Shown here: piece by piece, positions 1 through 8,788 of the stretch
Layout: the number at the start of each line of letters is the position of its first letter
Numbering within the stretch: the stretch's first letter is position 1
NCBI RefSeq assembly: GCF_937960835.1
Contig: NZ_CALGPC010000007.1
Coordinates: 1 to 61,830 of the forward strand
DNA length: 61,830 nucleotides
Reading direction: 5' to 3'
From: an uncultured Ferrovibrio sp.
GTDB taxonomy: Bacteria > Pseudomonadota > Alphaproteobacteria > Ferrovibrionales > Ferrovibrionaceae
Translations under genes and position numbers: made by a program
Notes under the pieces: generated by a model
Told to the model about the DNA's origin: nothing
What the model saw: the letters and a program-made list of their open reading frames with translations, nothing else
The model's database searches: none

Positions 1-1916
1 TTGAGCGCCAGCAGATTGGTCTGGAAGGCGATCTCGTCGATCAGGCCGACGATGTCGGAAATCTTCTGCGCGCTGCCTTCAATCTCGCTCATCGCCCTGA
101 CGGCTTCGCTCACCACCTTGCCGCCGGCTTCCGCCGTGTTGCGCGCGCTCAAGGCCAGCTGGTTGGCAGCCTGCGCATTCTCAGCATTCTGCTTCACCGT
201 GGCAGTGACTTCATGCATCGAGGCTGCGGTCTGCTCCAGCGCGGCCGCCTGGCTTTCGGTGCGTTGCGCCAGATCCTGGCTGCCGGCGGATATCTCCGCC
301 GAGGCATCGCGCACCAGGCCTGCAGCTTCAGTCAGCCGCTTCATCGTCTCAGACAGGCGGTCGCTCACCTGATTGGCATCGCCCGCCAGCTTGGCGAACA
401 GGCCCTGGTAATTGCCACGGATGCGATGGGTCAGATCGCCATCGGCCAGCTTATGTAGCATCTCGCCGATATCGCCCAAAGCGCGCTCCATCGTGCCCAG
501 AAGCTGGTTCATGCCATCGCCCAGGCTGCGCATTACGCCTTCGATGCGGCTGGTGTCGATGCGCTGCGTCAGATCGCCGGCATTGGCGGCAGCGACGATC
601 TCGCCCACTGCGCTTTGCAGCAGCGCTTCCTGTGCCTTGCGCTCGGCTTCGAAACGCTCGCGATCAGCCTCGATCTGCTGCTGCAGGCGGTCGGCTTCCT
701 GGCCCTGCTCCTTGAACACCTGCACGGCGCGCGCCATGTCGCCGATCTCGTCGCTGCGATCGATGCCAACGACTTCCGCGCCCCAATCCTTCTTCGCCAA
801 CCGGTCCATGATACCGGTGGTGGCGACGATCGGATCGATGACGTTGCGGCCGATATAGAGCCAGCCGATCACCACGGCCGAGACTAGGCAGATCACCGCG
901 ATCACCGCCATCACCGACTGCGCGATGTTGATCGCAGTCATCGAGGCTTCGGCCGATGTCGTGGTTTCCTCGCGCGCCGCCGTCACCAGATGCTCGACCG
1001 CATCGGCCAGCGAGCTGGCGGCGGACCGGCTTTCGCCCAGGGCCGCCACGGCCTGGCGGGCCGCCGCCAGTTCCGTGAGGCGGATCTGCAGCAGGCCGGA
1101 ATCGCCTTCGCCGATCGTGGCGAGCTTGTTGACCAGCTCTTCGATCTCCTTGTTGGGATAGACCGCCTGCATGGTTTCCAGGCTGCGCAGCATCTCGGCC
1201 TTGACGTTGATGTTGTCGACCGCCAGCAACTCGATCTGCTCGGGCGAGTCGCCCTGCGCGGCGACGGCCAGAAGACCAACCTCCTGGTTCACCTTGGCGA
1301 CCAGATCCTGCATGGCGCGGGCGCCGGCCACCTGCTTGTCGAGAATGCTCTGGATCATCTCGCCGGTGCCGCTGCCGGTGCTGCGGCTGACCAGCTCGAA
1401 TTCCATCGTCATGTCCATCACCGCCTGATCGACGGCGGGCTGCGCCAGCATCAGGAAATTGGCATGGCTCTCGGTCAGCGTCTTGGTCAGCGCCTGGCGC
1501 TTCTCATTCTGCGCCAGCTTTAACTTCACGGCGGAATCGATGCGCTGCAAGGCATCCGATAATTGCTTGACGCCGGACTCGACCGCTTCGCGCAGCTCGG
1601 TCGGCGCATCGGATTCCTTGACGTCCGCCAGAGTGCGCTCGATCTGCACCAGCTTGCCGGTCAGTTCAGCCATCGCATTCTTGCGCTCGCCTTCGCCGGC
1701 GGCATAGGCAAGGTTCGGGGCGGCGGCGGCGAGATCGGCGCTTTGCGAAGCCAGGGTCAGCGCGGAGATTACCGACGGCACGCTGCGTTCGGTCACCAGC
1801 CCCAGGGCGCTGCGCACCTGGCCGAAGAAGCCGAACGAGATCAGGCTGGAGACCACGGCCATCGCCGCGATTATGCCCACGGCGAGGAAAAGTTTCTGAC
1901 GGATGCCGAGTCGCAT
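1..1916 (-). CDS. Methyl-accepting chemotaxis protein, 3' end cut by window edge
   Basis: A membrane chemoreceptor that would relay ligand binding to CheA/CheW. The frame opens at ATG (1914-1916) behind a G-rich ribosome site and stays open for 638 codons to the left edge, so the tail of the signalling domain is missing. Visible in order: a membrane helix near residues 9-32, a long helical sensor region, a second membrane helix near 325-350, a HAMP domain, and the signalling hairpin, where GLIDEIAFQTNLLALN lies at the very edge. Bases 1-74 match 2870-2943 of the next receptor with two differences. The ligand cannot be read from the sequence. Confidence 0.93.
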   Translation of the reverse strand, partial: MRLGIRQKLFLAVGIIAAMAVVSSLISFGFFGQVRSALGLVTERSVPSVISALTLASQSADLAAAAPNLAYAAGEGERKNAMAELTGKLVQIERTLADVKESDAPTELREAVESGVKQLSDALQRIDSAVKLKLAQNEKRQALTKTLTESHANFLMLAQPAVDQAVMDMTMEFELVSRSTGSGTGEMIQSILDKQVAGARAMQDLVAKVNQEVGLLAVAAQGDSPEQIELLAVDNINVKAEMLRSLETMQAVYPNKEIEELVNKLATIGEGDSGLLQIRLTELAAARQAVAALGESRSAASSLADAVEHLVTAAREETTTSAEASMTAINIAQSVMAVIAVICLVSAVVIGWLYIGRNVIDPIVATTGIMDRLAKKDWGAEVVGIDRSDEIGDMARAVQVFKEQGQEADRLQQQIEADRERFEAERKAQEALLQSAVGEIVAAANAGDLTQRIDTSRIEGVMRSLGDGMNQLLGTMERALGDIGEMLHKLADGDLTHRIRGNYQGLFAKLAGDANQVSDRLSETMKRLTEAAGLVRDASAEISAGSQDLAQRTESQAAALEQTAASMHEVTATVKQNAENAQAANQLALSARNTAEAGGKVVSEAVRAMSEIEGSAQKISDIVGLIDEIAFQTNLLAL

Positions 1917-2169
1917 TCTTGCGCCCCCCACTATTGTACTTGTACGAACTGCGCCCCTGTTGACGCAGGAATGCTCAAATGTGCGCCGCGGGTTCCTGCC
2001 ACGCAACCCCTTTACGCAGGGCAGCCAGACTAGAGGCTAAGGGTTAATCCTTTACCTACCGCAACGGCTTACGAGGCCCAAAATAAGCGCTGGAGGATGC
2101 CCTGGCGGATTTCAGGCAATCCCAGCCTCCGCTGCGCCCGGGATTGTTTGTGCCAGAACATTTTCAGGC

Positions 2170-4209
2170 TCAGAACTCCTTCCAATCGTCATCGTCATCG
2201 ACCGCGACGGACGGAACGGGCTTGGCCATCGCCGGCTTGGGCGGCAGCGCTTTCGCTGCGGGCACAGACGCAGGCACAGGTGCCGGTGCAGGTGCGGCCG
2301 GCGCAGCAGGCTTGCTGGCGGCCGGTTTGGCTTCGGCAGCCTTGGCTTCAGCCACCGGCCGGGGCGCGTATTTGGCAGCAGGCGCTGCGGCCGGCAGTGT
2401 TGAAGCAGCAAGTTGCGGCGCGGGCTTCGGGACGGCCGGCGCGATGGCCTCCTGCTGGGCGAGCTTGAAGAAGCCGACCAGTTCGGCGAGCGAGCGGCCC
2501 TGATCGGCCAGCGACTGCGCCGAGGCCGAGGTCTCTTCCACCAGCGCGCCGTTGCGCTGCGTGGTTTCGTCCATCTGGCTGACTGCGGTGTTGACCTGTT
2601 CCAGACCGGTGGCCTGCTCGCGGCTGGCGGCGGCGATCTCGGCTACGATATCGCTGACCTTTTTCACGGCGTTGACGATGTCGCGCAGGGATTCGCCAGT
2701 CTGGTTCACGAGGTTCGCGCCGGTCTTTACCTGCGCATTCGACTCCGTGATCAGCGCCTTGATGTCCTTCGAGGCATTGGCAGAGCGCTGCGCCAACGCA
2801 CGCACTTCCTGCGCCACCACGGCAAAGCCTTTGCCCGCTTCGCCCGCACGCGCGGCTTCGACGCTCGCATTCAGCGCCAGCAGATTGGTCTGGAAGGCGA
2901 TCTCGTCGATCAGCCCGACGATGTCGGAAATCTTCTGCGCGCTGTCCTCAATGCGGCTTACTGCTTCGACGGCTTCCTGCACGACGCTGCCGCCCTTTTC
3001 GGCGGTGTCGCGCGCCGCCATCGCCAGCTGGTTTGCAGCCTGTGCATTGTCGGCATTCTGCTTCACCGTGGTGGTGATCTCATGCATCGAGGCGGCCGTC
3101 TGTTCGATGCTGGCGGCCTGGCTTTCCGTGCGCTGCGCCAGATCCTGGCTGCCGGCAGAAATTTCGCCGGAGGCATCGCGCACCGTGCGCGCGGTATCCG
3201 ACAGCCGCGTGGCGAAATCGCGCAGGCGGTCGCCCAGGGCCATGGTGCCGGATTTGAGCTGGCCGAAAATGCCCGGATAATCCTTGGTCAGGCGATGCGT
3301 CAGGTCGCCGCGCGCCATGGCGTCGATGGCCGCGGCGATCTCGCCGGTCATCGTCTGGCACTTGTCCGACATGGTGTTGATCGCCTGGCCCAGCGCCTTG
3401 ATGAAGCCGCTGCGGTCGCGCACATCGACGCGTTCGGAAAAGCCCTTGTCGGTGGCGCTTTCGATCAGCGTCACCATCTCGTTGCCGATGCGCACCTCCT
3501 CGGTGCGGTCGGCCCATTCCACCACTGTGCCGATCCGTTCGCCGCGCGGATCCAGCGCCGGATTGGCGATCAGATCAAAAATGCGGCCGCCCACCGTGAT
3601 ACGCGCGCGGTGGGTGGTCTTCAGGTCGGCCAGCAGGCGCTTTTGATGCGCCGGATTCTTGTGAAACAGATCGACGCTCTTGCCGATCAGCTCGTCGGCA
3701 TTGAAATGCGGCAGTTCCTTGCGGATGTCGTCCTGCGCGTTACGCAGCGTCGCCAGCACGCCTCTATTGCAATAGACGATGACGCCATCGAGATCGGCGA
3801 TCATCACATTGGCGCTGACATGCTCAAGCCCACTTTCGGACCAGGCTGCCGTGAACGAGGTCTGCTTCAGCTTCTCCACCGCCCGCGCCATCGCGCCGAT
3901 CTCGTCATGGCGCTCGCGATAGTCGATCGCGACCTTCATGTCATGCTGCGCCAGCCGCTCGGTGCAGTCGGCGATGCGCGAGATCGGCCGCAGCAAAGCG
4001 CGCGTGGTCAGTTGCGCGATGACGATGCCAAGCAGGATGGCAATGCCTGAGGCGAGCAGGATGCCGCTGCATATCTGGCTGGCAGTTTCGGCAGGCACCG
4101 CGGCACTGATATGCCAGATGGCGCCGCTGCCGACGGCAAGCGCTGTGAGCGCTACCAATAGGGTGACCAGCGAAGCGATTTTGGCGGCGAGCGAGAGACG
4201 GAACGGCAT
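2170..4209 (-). CDS. Methyl-accepting chemotaxis protein with PAS domain and C-terminal CheR-type pentapeptide
   Basis: A 679-residue chemoreceptor. I start it at ATG 4209 because GAGGTG lies 5 nt upstream; a codon 15 residues earlier is open but lacks such a site. Two membrane helices (about 8-32 and 42-65) are separated by only about 10 residues, so there is no periplasmic sensor domain. HAMP follows, then a PAS-like domain (about 125-235, with the motif GVIVYCNRGV), a linker and the methyl-accepting domain with EIAFQTNLLALNASVEAARA. The tail is about 90 residues of Ala/Pro and ends in DDDDDWKEF. That fits the x-aromatic-x-x-aromatic pattern used to tether CheR/CheB. I infer cytoplasmic sensing, perhaps of redox or a bound cofactor. 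Confidence 0.95.
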   Translation of the reverse strand: MPFRLSLAAKIASLVTLLVALTALAVGSGAIWHISAAVPAETASQICSGILLASGIAILLGIVIAQLTTRALLRPISRIADCTERLAQHDMKVAIDYRERHDEIGAMARAVEKLKQTSFTAAWSESGLEHVSANVMIADLDGVIVYCNRGVLATLRNAQDDIRKELPHFNADELIGKSVDLFHKNPAHQKRLLADLKTTHRARITVGGRIFDLIANPALDPRGERIGTVVEWADRTEEVRIGNEMVTLIESATDKGFSERVDVRDRSGFIKALGQAINTMSDKCQTMTGEIAAAIDAMARGDLTHRLTKDYPGIFGQLKSGTMALGDRLRDFATRLSDTARTVRDASGEISAGSQDLAQRTESQAASIEQTAASMHEITTTVKQNADNAQAANQLAMAARDTAEKGGSVVQEAVEAVSRIEDSAQKISDIVGLIDEIAFQTNLLALNASVEAARAGEAGKGFAVVAQEVRALAQRSANASKDIKALITESNAQVKTGANLVNQTGESLRDIVNAVKKVSDIVAEIAAASREQATGLEQVNTAVSQMDETTQRNGALVEETSASAQSLADQGRSLAELVGFFKLAQQEAIAPAVPKPAPQLAASTLPAAAPAAKYAPRPVAEAKAAEAKPAASKPAAPAAPAPAPVPASVPAAKALPPKPAMAKPVPSVAVDDDDDWKEF
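2870..2943. repeat. Second copy of a chemoreceptor hairpin sequence also at 1-74
   Basis: Positions 2870-2943 and 1-74 differ at two bases. Both encode the tip of the signalling hairpin of neighbouring receptors. Similarity continues more weakly to about 300/3180. This is either a tandem gene duplication or gene conversion over the most constrained segment, and the left window edge falls inside it. Confidence 0.85.
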
Positions 4210-4527
4210 GGACACCTCACGACCGGATGACTGCTGGTAGTAGCAGAACACCACCCTAAGGGGGCGGTGCTGGATTACCGCAGGCTAACAATTCGCGCTT
4301 TTGCCGAGAAATAAATTTCTGGTTCGCATCCTTTTGTGGAAAATTGCGCGGTAATCCGGGATTGGCACACAACCAGATTGCATGCGCGAACACCAAACGC
4401 CTCTGCCGGTAACCGCCGGCCCGCTTTTGGCCGCTTGGTGTCATGCGCGCAACGGTTCTGCACGGCCCGTTAGCCGCTGTCTCAGGCAAAAATGTCGGGC
4501 TGGCTGCCGCCGGCGCGAACTCTGCCG
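4210..4527. other. Non-coding spacer upstream of the PAS chemoreceptor, with a long-range inverted repeat
   Basis: No convincing gene. The spacer carries a perfect 10-bp inverted repeat, GGATTACCGC at 4272-4281 and GCGGTAATCC at 4348-4357. The inner part is A/T-richer and probably holds the receptor promoter, but I see no clear sigma-70 or FliA-type site. Confidence 0.4.
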
Positions 4528-4755
4528 TCAGTTGTCGACGCGGGTGTATTTGCCGCTTTGCGCCAGAACCTGCAGCGTAATCAGGCGCTCTTCGCCGCCG
4601 GGCTCCAGTTTGCGGATGGCTGCATGCTGCGGCAGGTTCGGCAGCGCCACGATGCGCTCCAGCCGCCAGCGCGGCCGGGCCTCGCTGGGCAGGAAGCGGG
4701 AATGCTCGATGAATACCGCGCCGATCGGAATTGCGGTTTCTGCCAGATGAGTCAT
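4528..4755 (-). CDS. Small hypothetical protein (75 aa)
   Basis: The frame starts at ATG 4755 behind a strong GGGGGTGG site; an upstream extension to 4893 is open but has poor coding character. The product begins MTHLAETAIP and has a basic/hydrophobic core (RWRLERIVALPNLPQHAAI), then KLEPGGEERLITLQVL and a short tail. There is no signal peptide or membrane helix. I do not recognise the family. Good third-position G/C bias and the ribosome site argue that it is real. Confidence 0.65.
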   Translation of the reverse strand: MTHLAETAIPIGAVFIEHSRFLPSEARPRWRLERIVALPNLPQHAAIRKLEPGGEERLITLQVLAQSGKYTRVDN

Positions 4756-4956
4756 GCCACCCCCCTGCTGCGGGCAGCCGCTGGAACGTCCAAGAACATT
4801 GTCATGCTCTTTCCCCCATTGCCTGCCTGGCGCGATGCACCAGTTGCCTCCCGGCAAGCCGGGCCCCCGCCCGACTTGCATACACGCAGCCAATCTCTAA
4901 CCCCATGGTTAAAGTAGTCTAAAGTAAGGGATTGGAAAACCGGGTTTTTTGCCAGA

Positions 4957-5017
4957 ATATCCACAGGGCAAATACAATTTTTCTGCGATTTCGGTGTTAT
5001 CCACACTCTGTGGATAG
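4957..5017. promoter_or_regulatory. Cluster of DnaA-box-like sites
   Basis: Within 61 bp there is one perfect DnaA box (TTATCCACA, 4997-5005) and two with one mismatch: ATATCCACA at 4957-4965, and CTATCCACA on the minus strand at 5009-5017. The last two in order form an inverted repeat, TATCCACA-CTC-TGTGGATA. A weaker site (AAATCCACA) lies at 5081-5089. They sit in the 431-bp gene-free stretch 4756-5186, part of which (4920-5000) is A/T-richer than its surroundings. This could be a DnaA titration or regulatory site, or part of an origin; no replication genes flank it. Confidence 0.5.
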
Positions 5018-5186
5018 CGGGAAAAAGCCGGGAGAATCAGGAAAGTTGCATCATCCTCCGGCAGCAGGCTTTGCACGCAGAAATCCACATGCCGAAGTCA
5101 TGGCCGAGCGCGAAAATCGTCGCCGCAGATGCGGGGCGCAGAAAGATGCTGGGAAAATGGCTGCGGGGGCGGGGGAAGGCGGCGCG

Positions 5187-5261
5187 TGGTGGGCGGTACA
5201 AGGATCGAACTTGTGACCCCTACCATGTCAAGGTAGTGCTCTACCGCTGAGCTAACCGCCC
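5187..5261 (-). tRNA. tRNA-Val (anticodon GAC)
   Basis: A complete cloverleaf reads on the minus strand: acceptor GGGCGGT/ACCGCCC, D arm GCTC/GAGC, anticodon stem CTACC/GGTAG with loop TTGACAT, and T arm ACAAG-TTCGATC-CTTGT. The body is 72 nt (5190-5261) and CCA is encoded at 5187-5189. Anticodon GAC reads GUC and GUU. Confidence 0.97.
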
Positions 5262-5314
5262 ATTCACGCCAAGGCCGTTCGGCCGAGATCCGGGGGCCGA
5301 CCGGACCGGCAGGC

Positions 5315-5342
5315 TTTTAATCGCTGCGGTGTCGGTTGGCAA
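5315..5342 (-). promoter_or_regulatory. Putative sigma-70 promoter of tRNA-Val
   Basis: On the minus strand TTGCCA (5337-5342) and TTAAAA (5315-5320) are separated by 16 bp, about 55 bp upstream of the tRNA 5' end. No coding sequence lies between. Confidence 0.45.
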
Positions 5343-5403
5343 GCCCCGTCCGCCCGTTCAATAATCAACCTCCGCCCCTCCCGCCGCATTTTTGAAGAAA
5401 CCC

Positions 5404-6318
5404 ATGAGCGCACCGCTGCAAGCCCGCCAGTACCAGCCCGATCCGGAATTCCCGGTCGACCCGCCGATCCGGATCACTCAGCCCAGTCCGGGCAAGCTGA
5501 CGGCGCTGGTGCTCTCCTCGCCGCATTCGGGCGACATCTATCCGGCCAGCTTCCGTGCCGCCTCCAAGCTCGATCCGCTGACCCTGCGCCGCTCGGAGGA
5601 CGCGTTCATCCACGAGCTTTACGCCGCCGGCCCCTCGCTCGGCGCGCCGCTTTTGGAAGCTTTGTTCCCGCGCGCCTATTGCGATCCGAACCGCTCGGCC
5701 TACGAACTCGACCCGGCGATGTTCGATGCGCCGCTGCCGCCACATGTGGTCACCGAAAGCAGCAAGATCGGCGCAGGGCTTGGCACCATTGCCCGCGTCG
5801 TTGCCGGCGGACTGGAAATCTATCGCGACAAACTGCCCTTCACGGAAGCCGAGCGTCGCGTGGAAACCTGCTGGCGGCCCTATCACGATGCGCTGGAAAG
5901 CCTGCTGGCCGCCGCCAAGGCAAAGCATGGCATCGCGCTCTTGCTGGACTGCCATTCGATGCCGTCTGTCGGCGGCAGCAACCAGCCCGATGCGGGCCAG
6001 CGCCGCGCCGATATGGTGATCGGCGATTTCCATGGCGTGTCCTGTGCGCCACGCCTGGTCGACCGCGTCGAGGATTACCTGAAGTCCTGCGGCTTCTCGA
6101 CCACGCGCAACAAGCCCTATGCCGGTGGCTACATCACCCAGCATTACAGCCGCCGCGACGAAGGCATCCATACGCTGCAGCTTGAGATCAACCGCGACCT
6201 CTACATGGACGAGGAACGCATCGTCAAAGCCGCGGGCTTTGAGCGCGTGCAGAAGGCGATGACCGGGCTGATCGAACTGCTTACCGCCTCGGCCACGCCA
6301 AAATTCCTCAACGGCTGA
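5404..6318 (+). CDS. N-formylglutamate amidohydrolase family protein
   Basis: Predicted zinc-dependent hydrolase releasing formate from N-formyl amino acids such as N-formyl-glutamate. Family marks: VLSSPHSGDIYP near residue 42 (the first metal His), CDPNRSAYELDP, LLLDCHSMPS and the closing TLQLEINRDLYMDEE. At 304 residues it is of normal length. ATG 5404 is preferred over a TTG four codons upstream, though the ribosome site is weak. No hut genes are adjacent, so a role in the last step of histidine breakdown is not supported by context. The next gene is convergent. Confidence 0.9.
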   Translation: MSAPLQARQYQPDPEFPVDPPIRITQPSPGKLTALVLSSPHSGDIYPASFRAASKLDPLTLRRSEDAFIHELYAAGPSLGAPLLEALFPRAYCDPNRSAYELDPAMFDAPLPPHVVTESSKIGAGLGTIARVVAGGLEIYRDKLPFTEAERRVETCWRPYHDALESLLAAAKAKHGIALLLDCHSMPSVGGSNQPDAGQRRADMVIGDFHGVSCAPRLVDRVEDYLKSCGFSTTRNKPYAGGYITQHYSRRDEGIHTLQLEINRDLYMDEERIVKAAGFERVQKAMTGLIELLTASATPKFLNG

Positions 6319-6348
6319 TCGCCATGCGTCAAACGGCCAGCGCGCCTG

Positions 6349-6831
6349 TCAGCGCTGGCCGACATGATCCAGCGGCAATTGCGTCGTCTGCTTGATCCGG
6401 TGCAGCACGATGCTGGAGCGTACGCTGCGCACACCGGGAATGCGCAGCAGCTTCAGCTGCAGGAAGTCCGCAAAGGCTTTTAAGTCGGGCGCGACGATGC
6501 GCAGCACGAAATCCGCCTCTCCGGTTACCGAATAGCATTCGAGGATTTCGGCATGGCTGGCCACCGCGCTCTCAAAGCCATGCACCAATTCTTCCGCATG
6601 CCTCTCCAGCGACACGTTGGAAAAGGCGAGCACTGTCAGCCCCACGGCTTCGGGCTTCAGCAGCGCGGCATAGCGCTCCACCACGCCGGTCTCCTCCAAT
6701 CGCGCCAGCCGCCGGCTCACCTGGCTGGCGCTCAGGCCGACATGCTCGGCCAGGGCCGCATTGGCGGCGCGGCCATCCTTCTGCAGATGCTGCAGCAGGC
6801 GCAGGTCGAAAACATCGAGGTCGGCCAGCAT
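6349..6831 (-). CDS. Lrp/AsnC family transcriptional regulator
   Basis: A 160-residue DNA-binding regulator with an N-terminal winged helix-turn-helix (LDVFDLRLLQHLQKDGR, then LSASQVSRRLARLEETGVV) and a C-terminal RAM domain (CYSVTGEADFVLRIVAPDL) that binds amino acids and drives oligomerisation. I chose ATG 6831 because it gives the usual family length; ATG 6876 would add 15 residues. It is divergent from phhA with a short shared control region. By analogy with other Lrp-phhA pairs it probably responds to phenylalanine or tyrosine. Confidence 0.92.
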   Translation of the reverse strand: MLADLDVFDLRLLQHLQKDGRAANAALAEHVGLSASQVSRRLARLEETGVVERYAALLKPEAVGLTVLAFSNVSLERHAEELVHGFESAVASHAEILECYSVTGEADFVLRIVAPDLKAFADFLQLKLLRIPGVRSVRSSIVLHRIKQTTQLPLDHVGQR

Positions 6832-6923
6832 GGCAAGTTCCCGCAAGTTCGCCGCAAAATTCGTCCGATCATACACGATCCACGCATATTAGCGCCAATT
6901 TTGTCAGGAATTGCACGGCTCTT

Positions 6924-6936
6924 GCGTCGATGACGC
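6924..6936. promoter_or_regulatory. Possible Lrp operator between lrp and phhA
   Basis: A perfect dyad, GCGTC-GAT-GACGC, lies centrally in the short divergent spacer. Several TTGC elements (6911, 6922, 6953) surround it. Position and symmetry suggest a regulator site; this is inference. Confidence 0.35.
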
Positions 6937-6983
6937 GATAATCTTGCGACAAGTCGAGGCCAATCAGAACAGGGAGGCACGCC

Positions 6984-7868
6984 ATGGCTGCACTTGCTTA
7001 TGCCGATCAGCATTCGGCCGGTCTGCCACTGCGGCCCGATTACACCCTCGACCAGCCGCGCCAGCGCTACACGGCGGAGGACCATGCCGTCTGGCGCGCC
7101 CTGTTCCAGCGCCAGGCGGCTTTGCTGCCCGGCCGCGCCTGCGATGAATTCCTCGCCGGGCTGACGGGCCTGGGCGTCGCCGCCGACGGCGTGCCGGATT
7201 TCGGGCGCCTGTCGGATGTGCTGGAGAAGGCCACCGGCTGGCGCATCGTCGCCGTGCCGGGGCTGGTGCCGGATGATGTCTTCTTCGGCCATCTGGCCGA
7301 ACGGCGCTTTCCGGTCACCTGGTGGATCCGCCGCCGCGATCAGATCGACTACATCCAGGAACCCGATGTCTTCCATGACATCTATGGCCATGTGCCGCTG
7401 CTGATGAATCCGGTCTTTGCCGATTACATGCAGGCCTATGGCCAAGGCGGGCTGAAGGCGGCGCGCCTGAATGCGCTGCACCGGCTGGCGCGGCTTTACT
7501 GGTACACGGTGGAATTCGGCCTGATCGAAACGCCGCAGGGCCTGCGCATCTATGGCTCCGGCATCCTGTCGTCAAAAAGCGAAAGCGTCTTCTGCCTGGA
7601 ATCTGCCGCGCCCAACCGTATCCGCTTCGACCTGATGCGCGTGATGCGCACGCGCTACCGCATCGACACGTTTCAGAAAACCTATTTCGTGATCCGCAGC
7701 TTCGATGAGCTGTTTGAGGCGACGCAGCCGGATTTCGCTCCACTTTACCGCGCGCTCGAAGCCCTGCCCGATTACGGCGCCGCCGATCTCACGGCATCGG
7801 ACGGCGTGATCAACCGCGGCACGCTGGATGCAAAGGAAGGCGGCTGGGGCGACACAGCCGACGCCTGA
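6984..7868 (+). CDS. phhA: Phenylalanine 4-monooxygenase
   Basis: Iron- and pterin-dependent hydroxylation of phenylalanine to tyrosine. The iron facial triad is visible: H131 and H136 in PDVFHDIYGHVP and E177 in YWYTVEFGL. Other family blocks are RRFPVTWWIRRRDQIDYIQEPD and YGSGILSSKSES. It is the 294-residue single-domain bacterial form without the N-terminal ACT domain of animal enzymes. The start has a good site (AGGGAGG) and is preceded by the divergent Lrp regulator, which probably controls it. No pterin-4a-carbinolamine dehydratase (phhB) is adjacent. Confidence 0.97.
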   Translation: MAALAYADQHSAGLPLRPDYTLDQPRQRYTAEDHAVWRALFQRQAALLPGRACDEFLAGLTGLGVAADGVPDFGRLSDVLEKATGWRIVAVPGLVPDDVFFGHLAERRFPVTWWIRRRDQIDYIQEPDVFHDIYGHVPLLMNPVFADYMQAYGQGGLKAARLNALHRLARLYWYTVEFGLIETPQGLRIYGSGILSSKSESVFCLESAAPNRIRFDLMRVMRTRYRIDTFQKTYFVIRSFDELFEATQPDFAPLYRALEALPDYGAADLTASDGVINRGTLDAKEGGWGDTADA

Positions 7869-8025
7869 CGCCTCATTTCTGCGCTAAGGACCGCTTCGTA
7901 TCCCCTATCCTATTCTTCTTCGCGGCCCGGAGGGTGGCGTTTGCCGCTGGTAGCGGCTAAATACGGTCGAAATAGAAGCCGAGACTTTCCATCTCAAAGC
8001 GACTTTCCCGCGTATCCTCCTTCCC

Positions 8026-8631
8026 ATGATCGATCGTCCCACCGTTGCGCAGCTGGTTGCAAGGGTCGCCCATGTGCGCGACCGCCACACGATGAAGCAC
8101 GCCGACCTGACCGCGGTGATCAGCCGCATGCTCGCCGAGGCGCTGCAGCTCGACAGCGAGACGGTGCAGGATATCGGTGAGGCCGCCCTGCTGCACGACA
8201 TCGGCAAGACCGCAATCGCCGATGGCATCCTGATGAAGCCCGGCCGCCTCGATCCGGCCGAGCGCGAGGTGATGGCGCTGCACACCCATCACGGCCACGA
8301 TCTGCTGCGCGAGGCGCGCCATCCGGCGCTTGATCTCGCCGCCGCCGTGGCATTGAGCCATCACGAGCATTTCGACGGCAGCGGCTATCCGCAGGGACTG
8401 GCCGGCGAGGCCATTCCGCTGGCAGCCCGTATTGTGGCGGTCGCCGATGTCTACGAGGCGCTGCGGGCCATCCGGCCCTACAAGCACGGCCTCAGCCATG
8501 CCGAGGCGAGCCGCATCATCCTGCAGGGCGATGAGCGCACCTCGCCGGGCTTTTTCGATCCGGACGTGCTGGCCGCCTTCAGCCGCCGCGCGCCCGAAAT
8601 CGAGCAGCTCGTCAACGCCGGCCGGAACTGA
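8026..8631 (+). CDS. Stand-alone HD-GYP domain protein (predicted cyclic-di-GMP phosphodiesterase)
   Basis: A 201-residue protein that is almost entirely an HD-GYP domain. Visible motifs are LLHDIGKTAIADGIL (the HD pair), HTHHGHDLL, HHEHFDGSGYPQGL (the GYP loop) and IVAVADVYEAL. There is no receiver, PAS or membrane segment, so any signal would come from a partner. The start ATG has no recognisable ribosome site and is preceded by a pyrimidine-rich stretch, so it may be leaderless or start elsewhere. The expected activity is hydrolysis of c-di-GMP to pGpG or GMP. Confidence 0.88.
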   Translation: MIDRPTVAQLVARVAHVRDRHTMKHADLTAVISRMLAEALQLDSETVQDIGEAALLHDIGKTAIADGILMKPGRLDPAEREVMALHTHHGHDLLREARHPALDLAAAVALSHHEHFDGSGYPQGLAGEAIPLAARIVAVADVYEALRAIRPYKHGLSHAEASRIILQGDERTSPGFFDPDVLAAFSRRAPEIEQLVNAGRN

Positions 8632-8788
8632 CGGCAACACGCCAGGGCTACGGCTCGCACCGTCAAGTTCGGACTTAGTCCGAGCATCCATTCCTTTTGC
8701 CGCCGAGAAAGAACGCGCAGATGGCACGCCTGAAGCTATAGACCGACAGGCCCGGAAGTCAGTCGATTGCTGCTGTCCGCCTGGCGGT

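Noticed and set aside
2413..4050. Long plus-strand open frame (545 codons) opposite the PAS chemoreceptor
   Set aside because: It is the mirror of the receptor gene: His/Arg/Gly-rich with no family motif, while the minus strand has full chemoreceptor domains.
4895..4925. CtrA-type site (TTAA-N7-TTAA) near the DnaA boxes
   Set aside because: The half-sites TTAACC and GGTTAG are spaced by 8, not 7, and one is imperfect.
4756..5186. Full replication origin (oriC)
   Set aside because: DnaA boxes are present, but there is no clear unwinding element and no dnaA, hemE, parAB or gid genes nearby, so only a DnaA-box cluster is claimed.
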